Positions 11,300-21,821 of a DNA stretch of 64,000 bases are shown in pieces. The notes below the pieces were generated by a model. It was not told where the DNA came from. It did not search any database and worked only from the letters and a program-made list of their open reading frames with translations. A program made the position numbers and the translations under genes. Each line of letters begins with the position of its first letter. Position 1 is the stretch's first letter. This DNA is from Adiantum capillus-veneris (taxonomy: Eukaryota > Streptophyta > Polypodiopsida > Polypodiales > Pteridaceae): assembly GCA_014529385.2 (NCBI GenBank), contig CM043962.1, positions 84,531,621-84,595,620 of the forward strand, read 5' to 3'.

Positions 11300-12173
11300 A
11301 GATTGCATAATTCTAGTACAATGGTCTAGATGCAATGGACTTACCGACAATGTTGACGGCAATGATGACGAGGACGAGGACGAGGACGACTGAAAATCGA
11401 AAATGTTAGGGCTGAAAATGCTGAAATTTGGAAACTTTGATCTAATGCTGAATACTGACGCTGTGTCGGTGAGGATGGCGATGGTGACGACTTGACGACG
11501 ATGTGCTGAAAACGCAGGTGCTGAAATCTGAAATCTGCGGGCTGAAATTGAAAACACTGGCTGATCCAACGGTACGGTGAAGATCTGTTGTGGGTAGGTG
11601 AGATCTGGGAAGCTAAGGGTTGAATCTGCAATGGCTAAGCGCTGAATATTGAAAACGCTAGGCTGTGTGGCCGATGATTGAAAACGCTAGGGGAATCTCT
11701 ATCTCAAAAACGTTGGTTGATTTGGAACTTCAAAACGCTAGGCTGATCTGGATGGCCGAAAGCGCTAAGGCTTTCCGCTGGTCTTGCTGAGAAGGTGCAC
11801 TTCAAGTTGCTTGAGCATCTTCTGCTCCCCCTTCAGCCTGTAGTGAGCGCCCCCCCTCTGCTTATATACTTGGACAAGGCTGGGTCTCCCCAACAGCCCC
11901 ACGACCTTGAAAAAATGGTATAATAATTTAATAAATAAATAAAATGCCTGGAACTGACTGTCCCCAAAGTGTTATGGAATTTGGGTATACTGCTTGGACA
12001 ATGCATATGTTGGGTGGTACTGGGTTGTGCAATCAAAGGATATGCAACTATTCTCAAGTGTCTGGACATGCTCACAGGCTCACAAAGGTATCGGAACACT
12101 TCCTAGGCTAACCTGAACCCTAGACCTGAGATAGCTTGTCCACATGCACATAGGGTTAGATGTGCACGTGACA
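11300..12173 (-). repeat. LTR of a minus-strand gypsy element (left limit unknown)
   Basis: The LTR ends on the + strand at GTGACA (12173). It is followed directly by TCCCCTCCTTTTT, which on the minus strand is a polypurine tract (AAAAAGGAGGGGA) next to TGTCAC. On the minus strand a TATA box lies at 11868-11862. The part at 11390-11760 has many diverged copies of GAAAACGCTAGG/GCTGAAAT-type units. No second LTR allows the left end to be set; it may reach back toward 10.1 kb. Confidence 0.55.
11862..11868 (-). promoter_or_regulatory. TATA box in minus-strand gypsy LTR
   Basis: Minus strand reads AGTATATAAGCAGAGGG, a good TATA context inside the LTR that ends at 12173. Confidence 0.45.
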
Positions 12174-12187
12174 TCCCCTCCTTTTTA

Positions 12188-12444
12188 AAGTGAGGTACTG
12201 ATACCGAGCTGCATGGCTTCCTTGTAGGCTGCCAATAACTCTGGAGAATCTCTGAAAAATTCTTCATCGATTTACACTGCCTCGTGAAACCGACCCGTAG
12301 AATTCAAGTGAGGTACTGGTACCGAGCTGCATGGCTTCCTTGTAGGCTGCCAATAACTCTGGAGAATCTCTGAAAAATTCTTCATCGATCCACATTGCCT
12401 CGTGAAACCGACCCGTAGAATTCTTCATCGACCCACACTGCCTC
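12188..12444 (-). repeat. Tandemly repeated gypsy chromodomain tail
   Basis: A 118-bp unit starts at 12188 and again at 12306 with few differences, and a third partial copy begins near 12420. On the minus strand each unit encodes the end of a gypsy pol chromodomain (GRFHEAVWIDEEFFRDSPEL, then AAYKEAMQLG), next to the polypurine tract at 12174-12186. Because 118 is not a multiple of three, the duplication is out of frame and arose after the coding region died. The third copy fuses to the next LTR at a TGAAACC microhomology. Confidence 0.65.
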
Positions 12445-13878
12445 GTGAAACCCGCCTGTAGGGCGGTGGACTTTGGCTTTCATTTAAAATTCCTTACTTT
12501 AGACTTTAGGACGCAAAGGAACTTCACGAATAAGCCTGGGACTAGAATTCAACACTTCAAGACAAACCATGGCCTGGCAGCCAGAGCGCTATCAAGTAGA
12601 CAACGACACCCTGTTGGTCCCAATGACTGGCGCCCCTTTCGATATTTCTTTATTCTTATTATACTGGAGAAAAACCTGTAAACTTGTATAAGGTGTCCCA
12701 CGTTTATCGGGCTGAAATTCCTCTACTTCAACCCGATTTCGGCAACATAACCACAGTAGAAGTCTCTACGGACAAAATCGCAAACATTGACTTTCCACAC
12801 ACTTTAGAGCTCTTTGCAAAACCTGGCGAGAAATTGCAGCTCACTGAATTCTCTGTTTTGCGCTCCGATCCGCGTGCTGATCACTTTTTTGGGTAACCCT
12901 CAAGCTCTTGCACGTGTAGGTCACTTGCCCCTTGAAATATACGAGATTCCTCGTGGGAAATCTCTTTAAGTTGTTTTGTACAAGCACCCAATGCTTTCCC
13001 AAGGCTCCCTTGACAAATAAACGATCCGAACGCTTCCACCCAATCCACCAAGCTGTCCAAACTTGTCCATGGCTGTAATTGCATGTTTTTGACCCAATTT
13101 CGCCAGCATAAAGGGGCAAATATCCTTGTAGGTCAAAAGTACACGTCAAGGATGCTTTCCCTTGCGGTATGGAAGCTTTCCAGTGAGCTGCAGGTCAATT
13201 TCAGCATGCTGTAATTTTTTGTTTTGCCACTCTTAGGTGCCTATCGCCTTGTACACACATCCCAAGTCCTTTTCGAGGCTCCTTTGGCAATTCCCTGCAG
13301 GTTAGGTGCGAAACCCTAAACTTGTAGAAAAACACAGCAGGCTGTATTTCTCTGTTTTGGACCGTTTAGAGCGGAGCGAGCACGCCTACACGTGTCTCAG
13401 GTGCTCCCGCACGCAATGAGAGAGTTCCCTTTCAAATCGAACGAGTTTTCACGCGAGAAAACTCTCCGTTTTCGCATTCCTTCGTGATGGAATTGTGCGA
13501 ACTTGAAGGGGATTAGCAATTAGCTAATCCGGTTCCTGTATAGAAGGCTCTTGTCTTGGCAAACGCGCATAAAATCCCAAGAACTGTACATAGTCATCTG
13601 AGAAGCCCAACTAGTGGGGCATTACCATATGTGCATAGGGGAGAGAGAGATGCGCGAGAGCAAATCGTTGCGCTACATAGAGCAAGGGAGAAGGCAAGCT
13701 TTCCATTAAAGCTGTGAGATCACCTGCACCCACTACTCATACACACTGTATCACCCCAATGAACAAAAAATCAGCCTCCACTCTCAAATTGGGCGACCCC
13801 AGCTGGGATGAGACTGGCAAATTCGCATGGAGCCACCATGTTTCGAGTTTGCCTCTTTTGAGTTAATTTCCTAGTATC
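12445..13878 (-). repeat. Decayed long LTR, left part (host of copia-1)
   Basis: Related to the 1.7-kb LTRs at 28356-30120 and 31467-33163. All share a start of the form TGAAAYC-GCCYGTRGGGCGG, TTTACTTTAGAC, a GGGGCAT-AC-TATG-GCATAGGGGAGAGAGAG block (here about 13617-13650), and TTCCTAGTATC at the right (13868-13878). It is more diverged than the other two. It is cut at 13878 by copia-1 and resumes at 25470. Confidence 0.65.
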
Positions 13879-14159
13879 TGATGAGCGCGTGGCGGTGTGT
13901 GCAAGTAATGGAGCACGCGAAGATGTGCAGGCCTTGAGGCTTGAAGCGGAGGCATTGTGCTGCAGAAGGGAAGCGCTAGCAGAACGAAGAGGGAGAGAGA
14001 GAGAGAGCTCACGTTTTTGGGGAAAACTCAATAATTGAGTTTTGGGTTTTTTCCACTTTTATTATAAGTGACCTTTAAAAAATGTGTCCAGGTTTAATAT
14101 GAACTTGGATAAAGTATAAAAATGTACAAAAAGGGGTTATTTAGGCCTTTAACCCAACA
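13879..14159 (-). repeat. Copia-1 3' LTR
   Basis: Aligns end to end with 25192-25469; the visible differences are mostly transitions. It is bordered internally by CCTCCCACTT, a polypurine tract (AAGTGGGAGG) on the minus strand. Confidence 0.9.
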
Positions 14160-14478
14160 ACCTCCCACTTAAAGGCATAAATGACGCCTTTAAGTTAACC
14201 AACCCCACCAGCTGTATGCAATGCTTATGTTGAGCCTTAGCAAGACTCTTGGTGAGAACATCTGTAGGGTTATCCTGTGTATGGATCTTAGTCAAGCTGA
14301 CTAGACCATCCTCTAATACCTGTCGTATGAAGTGGTACCGCATATCTATATGTTTGGTACGCGCATGAAACATGGCATTTTTGGCTAAATAGACAGCACT
14401 CTGTCTATCACAACCCAACATGGGTGTATGAGCATGCATGCCAAGTTCTTTTGCAAGTCTGCCCAACCAAATGGCCTC
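14160..14478 (-). pseudogene. Copia-1 RNase H, C-terminal part (separated by gypsy-2)
   Basis: Minus strand from 14478 encodes AIWLGRLAKELG, QSAVYLAKNAMFHARTKHID and YHFIRQVLEDGLV, then DVLTKSLAKAQH, the classic end of copia pol. It continues exactly from STTEAEYISATEASKE encoded just right of gypsy-2 (20546 onward); removing gypsy-2 and one GCCTC copy restores the codons. Stop lies near 14149. Confidence 0.92.
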
Positions 14479-15031
14479 TGTAACAGACTTGGACACTCCA
14501 AGTCAAGAATCAATCGCGACAGCACAAAATAACCACTTCAAAACAATTCACAGATCACAATAGATTTGCACTGGCCCGACGGAGTTCCGTGCTTAGAGAT
14601 ATTGGCCCCAAAGACTGACGCCCCTTTCGGTATTTCTTTTTGTATTAATCAATTCAAAGTACAAGAGAATGGCTAGGGTTTCACTCTCAGACTCTGCGTC
14701 CAGATGCCTGAGAAGTGAGACCCTCACCACTTATTTAAAGGTTACAAGGGATGCCCAAAAGCAAAGCCTCAAAAGCTTTCCATTTAAAAGCATAAGAGCT
14801 CAAAAGCTCTTCTCTTTTTTTTAATTAAAAAAAAGCATTCTCTTCCTTTCTCTTGCGTAGAGTAAAAAGCAAGATTCGCGTCACTCATCATTATTTTTTT
14901 TAATAAAAAAAAAGCCTCCGCGATTTTCAAAAATTAGGGTTTGTGGCAGAAATTAGGGTTTGCAGGTTTTTTTAAGGGTTTCTAGCAGAAATTAGGGTTT
15001 TTGTTGTCCGCCACGTCATCACTTTGTGACA
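14479..15031 (-). repeat. Gypsy-2 3' LTR
   Basis: Pairs with 19990-20545. Reading the two side by side shows at least 14 substitutions, mostly A/G or C/T, plus a short duplication of AGCTCTTCTC and an AT-repeat expansion in the other copy. A TATA-like ATTTAAA is at 14732-14738. Confidence 0.93.
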
Positions 15032-15642
15032 TACCCCCCTCTTGAAAGCAATGTAAATGTAATCGACCGCGATTACACCTGCAAAACCGACAAAAGCCAT
15101 AAACCGTCTTAGCAGACACTGACTGTTAGTACCTACGTACTAGGGACACACATGTAGCACATGTACCAAATCGACAGTCACATCACACGACATCACAGGA
15201 CATCACCAGACATCACAGGAGATCACATGACATTCAACATTCATTCGGATCTTAGACCATGATTTATCGGCAATGTAGCTAGCAATCACATCTAGGTCCA
15301 ATCGGGACCTCATCGATGTCCGATTGACTAACCCCTATTGCAACCATGTCTATTCGAGATCAATCAGACCAAAATGCTGCAGTCATTTCGTCTATCAGTT
15401 CCTGCTCTCAAAAGAAGTCAAGAACAAATCAGTATCATTATCAGGAATTCCATTTCATAAAGTCATCTAGCAAAATACTGTCAGCTATCAGTATCCTTGA
15501 AGCTCAAAGAGACATCACTGACTTTAGTATCAAAATCGAGGCATCTGTTGACAAGGGAGCGGAGTGACTCCCCTCTTGTGCATCCCATTGCACCAGATCT
15601 CCGGCCAAGCTGAATTCTCGGTTCTGTTTGGAGTAGACTATG
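15032..15642 (-). other. Gypsy-2 3' internal non-coding segment
   Basis: Lies between the chromodomain stop and the 3' LTR. It contains short CATCACAGGA/CATCACACGA repeats at about 15180-15235 and the polypurine tract beside the LTR. No gene seen. Confidence 0.6.
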
Positions 15643-15942
15643 CTAAACCAAAACATCGAGGTAAAGTTTCACAATCCGAGGAGTATTTGCTAGGTCCTTC
15701 TCCTCCATCCACTTCGCATCAAATGCAGGAAAGTTCTTGAACTTAACCAAGAACCGCCTTCGGACTTTACCTTTCTTCGTATCGTGATGTGCCAAAATCT
15801 GTTCAGGAACAAGGATCTCCTCGTTTTCTTCCACTTTGGGTTGCTCATCAGGCTCCCCATCATCAGGCACATCACCCTTAACAGGTTTCAAGAGACTCAC
15901 ATGCAATGCATTGTGAATCCTCCAAGTATCTGGCAGTTTCAA
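15643..15942 (-). pseudogene. Gypsy-2 integrase tail with chromodomain
   Basis: Minus-strand open stretch of 99 residues. WRIHNALHVSLLKP is the usual end of the gypsy integrase C-terminal region. PEQILAHHDTKKGK, RRFLVKFKNFPAFDAKWME and NTPRIVKLYL then form a chromodomain (conserved aromatic and W-E positions visible). It is expected to bind modified histone tails and guide integration. The stop is in frame at the C-terminus. Confidence 0.88.
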
Positions 15943-15944
15943 TC

Positions 15945-17135
15945 AGAAGGAGACATCATTTATGTTGTTAGTGAGCTGGAAAGGTCCGTAGTATCGCATA
16001 CTAAGCTTTGGAAAAAGCCTCTCCTTTCCCTTTTTCTTTTGTAGGTGTGCCTTCTCAAAAGTAAGAGCACCCAATCATCCTCCTTCAGTTTCAAGTCGCG
16101 ACGATGGCGATCCGCTGCCTTTTTCTGTCTTTCCTGAGACTTCTGCAAAGCCTCGCGAACCTTGGCAAAAGCCGTATCCAAATCTCGCGAATATTCATCC
16201 GCTTCAAATATCTAATCTTTCGTGCTTAGGAAGGATGGAACCTTCGCATCACTTTCAACAATCTCAAATGGCGTCTTCCCCGTCGAAGAGTGTATCTTGT
16301 TATTGTAGGCAAATTCCACCAAAGGTAAGTTCTTTTCTCATTGAGTCTTCTGATCCGAGATACAAGACTTCAATAAATCAAAACCATTGAATTGGCAATC
16401 TCAGATTGCCCATCAGTTTGCAAGTGGAACGATGACGAGAACTGCAACTGCATGCCAATGTTCTCCCAAATTGCCTTTCAAAACAAACTCATAAATCTGG
16501 GGTCTCTATCGGAGACAATCGTCTCAGACGTGCCATGTAATCGGAAAATCATCGTGATCATTCTGTGTTCTCGGGAGATCAAAAATGAAATCCATTTCAA
16601 TACTTTTCCAGGGGCGGGTGGGTATGGGTAAAGGCTTTAATAATCCGTGTGCCTTATGCCTGTCAAAATTGACCTTCTGGCATACTAAGCAACTGCACAC
16701 AAACTCTTCCACATCCTTTTTGAGTCTCGGCCCAAAGAAGTATCTCTCTACCCCCTTCATGGTGGTAGCAATGCCGTGGTGACTCGTAAAAGGTGGACAG
16801 TGGCATTCAGTCATAACCTTTTCCCGCAACGGCTGTGTAACGCACAGCATAGTCTTTCTTATCAAGTAGCCTTCCCGAAGGGAGTATCCAGCTGCTGTCT
16901 CCCCATCCCGTATCCGTGTGAAAATATCTGCAAAATCTGTATCTGTGGCATGCTGATCGACCATATCCTTGAAGCTCCTATGATGTATCGCGGAAATAGC
17001 TAGAACCAACGGCTTCCGAGACAAAGCATCTGTCACCACATTCTTCTGTCTTTGCACATGGACAATCTGGAAGTGAAACTCTGACAAGATGTTCGCCCAC
17101 CGCATCTGCTTTTCCGAAAGCTGCTTCTGTGGCAA
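15945..17135 (-). pseudogene. Gypsy-2 integrase
   Basis: Frame 17135-16524 begins with the end of RNase H (KQMRWANILSEFHFQIVHV, VVTDALSRKPL). It contains the HHCC zinc-binding region (ECHCPPFTSHHG, then CSCLVCQK) and the first core aspartate in EMDFIFDLP. The remainder to about 15945 is split among frames, with the second Asp/Glu region at about 16510-16260 readable only in pieces, and a basic KKAADRHRRDLK stretch near 16100. Non-functional as it stands. Confidence 0.85.
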
Positions 17136-17138
17136 GAA

Positions 17139-18239
17139 CTAGCGCAAACTCTGATGGTCTGTAAAGACAGTAAAATCCGCTCCGAGTAGGTAATGCCGCC
17201 ACTGAGTAAGAGCATGGATAACCACCAAAAGCTCTTTTTTATAAATCTGTGCTGTCATCTCCGGCCTAGAGAACAATTGGCTCTCGTAAGCAATGACATG
17301 GCCTTCTTGCATCAAGACCGCACCCAGACTACGACCATAAGCATCACAAAATACTTCAAATGACTTCTGCAAGTCCGGCAAAGTCAAATCTGGTCTTGTA
17401 GTCAATTTCTCTTTCAATGTCTGAAAGGCAGTCACCTTTGTGGATCCCCACGAGAAAGGGACTCCTTTCTGTATCAAGATATGCAAAGGGTAAGCAACCT
17501 CTGTAAACTTTCGAATGAACCGTCTGTAGTACGAACACAGTCCCAAGAAGCTTTCAACTTCATGGACATTCTTCAAATCGGGCCAATTACGGATAGTGTC
17601 TATCTTGGCCGAATCCATTTGCACTCGTGTTGCTGAGACAAAGTGTCCCAAAAAAAAAAAAAAAGTATCTTTGAAGCATATGATGTCTGTGTTTTGCTTC
17701 ATTCTTGGAGAAAACAATGATAGCATCAAAGAAAGTGCCAACAAATAGCCTGTACTCTCAAAAAATCCGGTCCATCATCCGGTTAAATGTCGCAAAGCAT
17801 TGGTTAAGCCAAAAGGCATCACTAAAAACTCAAATAACCCATAAGTCGTCCGAAAGGCCGTCTTGTAGACGTCTCCCGGCGCGATTTGAATCTGATGATA
17901 TCCACTCTTCAAGTCAATCCTGCTAAAGCACGAGGATCCCTGTAACCTGTCGAGTATATCATCGATCCTAGGAATCGGAAATGTGTTCTTGATGGTGATT
18001 TCGTTGAGAGCGCTATAATCGATACACATTCTCCAAGATCCGTCTTTCTTCAAATCCAACAACAGTGGAGAGCAATACGGTGAAGTACTATGCTGGACAA
18101 GACCCTTTTCCAAGAGGTCTTTCATTGGGTTCATAATCTTTTCATTCTGTACTCGGCTCACACGGTTCGGTGGCCGGTTCGGTGGTGTGCTTCCAGGTAT
18201 CAGATTAATGGTTTGATCTTCAGGCCCTCTGAAAAGCAA
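17139..18239 (-). pseudogene. Gypsy-2 reverse transcriptase and RNase H
   Basis: Frame 18239-17775 holds [57 protein letters not shown] and [13 protein letters not shown]. The frame shifts before the palm box, which reads F-F-D-A at 17733-17722: the second catalytic aspartate of YxDD is alanine. A run of A's (T's on the minus strand) at 17650-17664 adds phenylalanines to the next frame (17744-17139). That frame carries the connection and RNase H (FEVFCDAYGRSLGAVLMQEG). Dead enzyme. Confidence 0.9.
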
Positions 18240-18741
18240 TCGGCATGAGTGTGGAGAAAAATCTTGGTGTTCTTTTGATCATGTCAAAACATATTCAACC
18301 TTTATCCATCGTTCAGTTCTCTCCCAAAAGAATGAGTAAGACACTGAAGTTCATCAAGTACAATCTCTAAGCCCTTCATTTATCAAAGTCGCTTTCTCGG
18401 CCCGGTAGTCAACCACGGCGTAGTTCTTGTGGTACCAAGGGATCCTGAGTAGAACGTCACTCGCGTGCCCTGAACACCCGTCGTTGCAAACGAAGTTTGC
18501 CAATGCTCGGTGTAATGGCAACATCCCATCCGGGTGCCAGTCGAACTACCTCCGTGTGTGGCGTCAGTCTGTCGGGCGTAATTCCAAATCGAGCCTCCAA
18601 TTCCAAGGGAAAAGAAGTTGGCCTTGGCTCCTTCAAAAGAGCTTCCCGATCTTTCGCTTTGCCCCAAAAGCGGCAAAGTTTGTACTTTCATTCATTAGAT
18701 TCGGTGCAAGTCCCATGCCATGTGGTACCAGTTCTGCTTTT
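18240..18741 (-). pseudogene. Gypsy-2 protease region, strongly damaged
   Basis: Lies between the gag zinc knuckle and RT, where the aspartic protease should be. Only scattered similarity in several frames is visible (for example a minus-strand block at 18691-18383). No DSG active-site motif could be read. Assigned mainly by position. Confidence 0.5.
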
Positions 18742-19976
18742 CTATCTGCCTTTTCTGCCACATTCCTCAGCTGCTCTCGAACTCTCGGGCCTGTCGTCGT
18801 CTTTATCATTCTGTTCTTTCTGTGCCTTTTTAGGGCACTTCGCGGAGATATGTCCATGTTCCCCGCATCCAAAGCACTTCCCCTCTCTGATGAAGCGAGC
18901 TCTCTCCTCAGGAGTAAGCTTGGGTCGTGCATCCTTTTTCTCTGGGTTTCTCTTTTTCTTTCTACTTTCATTCCCAGAAGTCTGTTCGGCTCGTTGTGTC
19001 ATGGCCTTATCTGTGGGGTAGGTCAAATTGCCAGAGTGAATGGCAAAGCCCCGCTTCGCATGACACATCAACTCCTAAATAGAAGCCGACTTCTATTCCA
19101 AGCAGTGATCTCGGATCTCTGTAGGTAGACCCAAGGTAAACCGCTCAATCTGTTCTCTGAACGAGATCTTCTTGAATGAAGAGGCGGGTAGAAAAGAGCT
19201 CCAGAATCTTTCACAGTAAGCATTGATTGTATCTTTCTTGGTCATCCGAAGATGGTTCCAAGCAGCTCGTATATCCCATTCATATTCTTGCGTCAACCAA
19301 GAAGAAATAAAAAAGCTTCTTAAATTTCAGCCATTTAACTGGCGTAGTCTTGTTTAAAAGAAGCGTGGACCACCAAGTACGAGCATTCCTCTTTAAGTAA
19401 GAGGCAGCTCTCCGAATCTTGGAGTGCTCTGAATAGCGACCTCCCGCGAAAGCGATGTCAAACTGCTGTATAAAAGACAAAGCCTTCGAGGCATCTGAGT
19501 ATCTTGAAAAAGTATCAAACTTGATGGAGTGGCCACCTTCCTTGAACTCTCTGACTTTCTTGCTTTTATCTTCGAGAAAGTCATATTGGTTAGCTTTGTA
19601 AAAAAAAATTCTTCTTGTTCGCATAAAAGTTTCCGTCATTCGAATTTGAGCTGTCTGTAGACGAGTCCTCAGTAGAACTGTCAGTCTTTGGGCGAGATGT
19701 AGCCTTCTTTGCCTTTTTCTTGCCCTTTTCGAAGCTTTGTTTCTTGCTTCGCTTTTTGCTTTTTCTGTCTTCTTCGCTCGAGTCTGAAGAGCTAGAAGAA
19801 CTGTCGGAAGAAGAAGAAGAAGAACTGGGTAAGCCTTCAAACTTGACACGCTTCTTCTGTTTCTTTGCCTTGTCGAATGTCGACCAACGACCCAAATATC
19901 CCGGGAAGTCAGTGCCGTAGGTGCCGCGGAAAAAAAAATTGGGGATCGGATTTCCCGTAGAAGAGAAATCTGCCTG
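18742..19976 (-). pseudogene. Gypsy-2 gag
   Basis: Starts just inside the primer-binding site. The N-terminal part (about 19890-19610) is acidic and Ser-rich (runs of SSSSSSSD), then Lys-rich. The capsid-like part at 19590-19280 reads FIQQFDIAFAGGRYSEHSKI and LKRNARTWWSTLL, continuing at 19296-19093. The 19071-18742 frame ends with an intact CX2CX4HX4C zinc knuckle (CFGCGEHGHISAKC) at about 18880-18840. At least three frame changes are needed. Confidence 0.85.
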
Positions 19977-19988
19977 GCTCTGATACCA
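19977..19988 (-). other. Gypsy-2 primer-binding site (tRNA-iMet type)
   Basis: Minus strand reads TGGTATCAGAGC one base inside the 5' LTR end, the standard complement of the plant initiator methionine tRNA 3' end. Confidence 0.9.
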
Positions 19989-19989
19989 C

Positions 19990-20545
19990 TGTAACAGACT
20001 TGGACACTCCAAGTCAAGAATCAATCGCGACAGCACCAAATAACCACTTCAAAACAATTCACAGATCACAATAGATTTGCACTGGCCCGGCGGAGTTCTG
20101 TGCCTAGAGAGATTGGCCCCAAAGACTGGCGCCCCTTTCGGTATTTCTTTTTGTATTAATCAATTCAAAGTACAAGAGAATGGCTAGGGTTTCACTCTTA
20201 GACTTTGCGTCCAGATGCCTGAGAAGTGAGACCCTCACCACTTATTTAAAGGTTACAAGGGATGCCCAAAAGCAGAGCCCCAAAAGCTTTCCAGTTAAAA
20301 GCATAAGAGCTCAAAAGCTCTTCTCTCTCAAGCTCTTCTCTTTTTTTTATTAAAAAAAAGCGTTCTCTTCCTTTCTCTTGCGTAGAGTAAAAAGCAAGAT
20401 TCGCGTCGCTCATCATTAATATATATATATATATATTTTAAAAAAAGCCTCCGTGATTTCCAGAAATTAGGGGTTGCAAGTTTTTTTAAGGGTTTCTGGC
20501 AGAAATTAGGGTTTTTGCTGTCCGCCACGTCATCACTTTGTGACA
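19990..20545 (-). repeat. Gypsy-2 5' LTR
   Basis: Pairs with 14479-15031; contains an (AT)n expansion at about 20427-20447 that the 3' LTR lacks. A TATA-like ATTTAAA is at about 20243-20249. Confidence 0.93.
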
Positions 20546-21821
20546 GCCTCTTTTGAAGCCTCTGTGGCTGAAATATATTCAGCCTCAGTAGTACTCAATG
20601 CCACAATTTTCTGTAACCTAAAACACCAAGAGACTGCACCATCAGCAATGGCAAATACATATCCATGTCACCTGCCATGTCTGCATCAGAATATCCCTGC
20701 AACTTTAAGTCACCTTTGCCATAACAGATACACTTTGATTGTGTACCTTTCAAATATCTCAGAATGCATTTGACAGCTTCCCAATGCGCTTTGCGAGGAT
20801 TCGACATGTATCGACTAACAACTCCCACTGCATAAGCAATGTCGGGACAAGTGGCAACCATAGCATACATAAGAGAATCACAAGCTGATGCATAAGGGAT
20901 TCCTTTCATTGCTTTCGATGCTACCTTATCCTTCGGGCAATCTACTTTGCTAAGCTTAGTGTATGGAGGTAAAGGTACTCCAAGAGTCTTAGCATCAGCC
21001 ATATTAAACCTGTCAAGTACTTTTGCAATGTACCTTTCTTGAGATAAAAACATCAATTTCAGCTTTCTCTCTCTTTTAATACGCATACCCAAAATATGCT
21101 CTGCATCACCCAAATCCTTCATAGCAAATGTTGAATTTAGCTTACGTTTCAGAGCATCAAGACTAGTATTATGTTTCCCGGCAAGCAGCATGTCATCAAC
21201 ATAGAGAACAAGTATGATGGGACTACCATCTTCATCCCTTTTCGTATACAAACAATGATTCGCATGGCTGCGTTTAAAGCCTTGAGACAGCATAAAAGTG
21301 TCAAACTTCTTATACCACTGCCGTGATGATTGTCTCAAACCATACAGAGCCCTTTTCAGTTTGCATACAAGTTCCTCACGTGTAGGAACTACAAAACCTT
21401 CAGGTTGTTTCATGTATATGTCCTCTTCAATGTCACCGTGCAAAAACGCTGTCTTTACATCCATTTGATTCAATTCCAAATCAAGCACCGCAACGAGAGT
21501 AAAAAGGACACGTAAAGTTGTAAGCTTTACAATGGGAGAAAAGATTTCTTGAAAATCAATTCCTTCTTTCTGTGCATATCCTTTTGCAACCAATCTTGCC
21601 TTGTACTTGGGTTTTTCATCCACAATCTTAATCTTGTATACCCATTTGTTAGGAAGAGCCTTTCTCCCTTTAGGCAATGGCACAAGATCCCAAGTATCAT
21701 TTGCATACAAGGATTTCATTTCCTCTTGCATTGCAAGCTCCCACTTACTGCTTGACTCACATGTCTTTGCCTCTTTATGCGTAAGAAGCTCCCCCTCATC
21801 TGTCAACATAATGTAATGCAA
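20546..21821 (-). pseudogene. Copia-1 reverse transcriptase and N-terminal RNase H
   Basis: The 408-residue frame 21821-20595 carries the copia RT: W-AMQEEMKSLYANDTWDLV, KWVYKIK, ARLVAKGYAQKEGIDFQE, NQMDVKTAFLHGDI and CKLKRALYGLRQSSRQWY. The intact palm box is YVDD in ILVLYVDDMLLAG (about 21222-21184). RNase H begins at GYSDADMAGD, then a small deletion/frameshift near 20672. The true frame resumes as ADGAVSWCFRLQK and STTEAEYISATEASKE up to the gypsy-2 insertion. RT and RNase H convert element RNA to DNA. Confidence 0.92.

Larger units (their letters stand above)
14479..20545 (-). mobile_element. Ty3/gypsy element 2 (chromovirus-like), nested in copia-1
   Basis: Complete LTR element of 6,067 bp. 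LTRs are 14479-15031 and 19990-20545 (TGTAACAG...TTTGTGACA on the + strand). The primer-binding site for initiator Met tRNA is at 19977-19988 and a polypurine tract lies beside the 3' LTR (TACCCCCCTCTT on the + strand, 15032-15043). A perfect 5-bp target duplication GCCTC occurs at 14474-14478 and 20546-20550. Gag, protease, RT/RNase H, integrase and chromodomain are all recognisable on the minus strand but carry frameshifts. It is the youngest insertion of the nest by position. Confidence 0.95.

Noticed and set aside
15180-15240. Short regularly spaced CATCACAGGA repeats that recall a CRISPR array
   Set aside because: Units are too short and imperfect, there are no spacers, and they lie inside a plant LTR retrotransposon.
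18427-19128. A 233-codon + strand open frame
   Set aside because: It is antisense to gypsy-2 gag and protease, whose zinc knuckle and gag motifs are on the minus strand.
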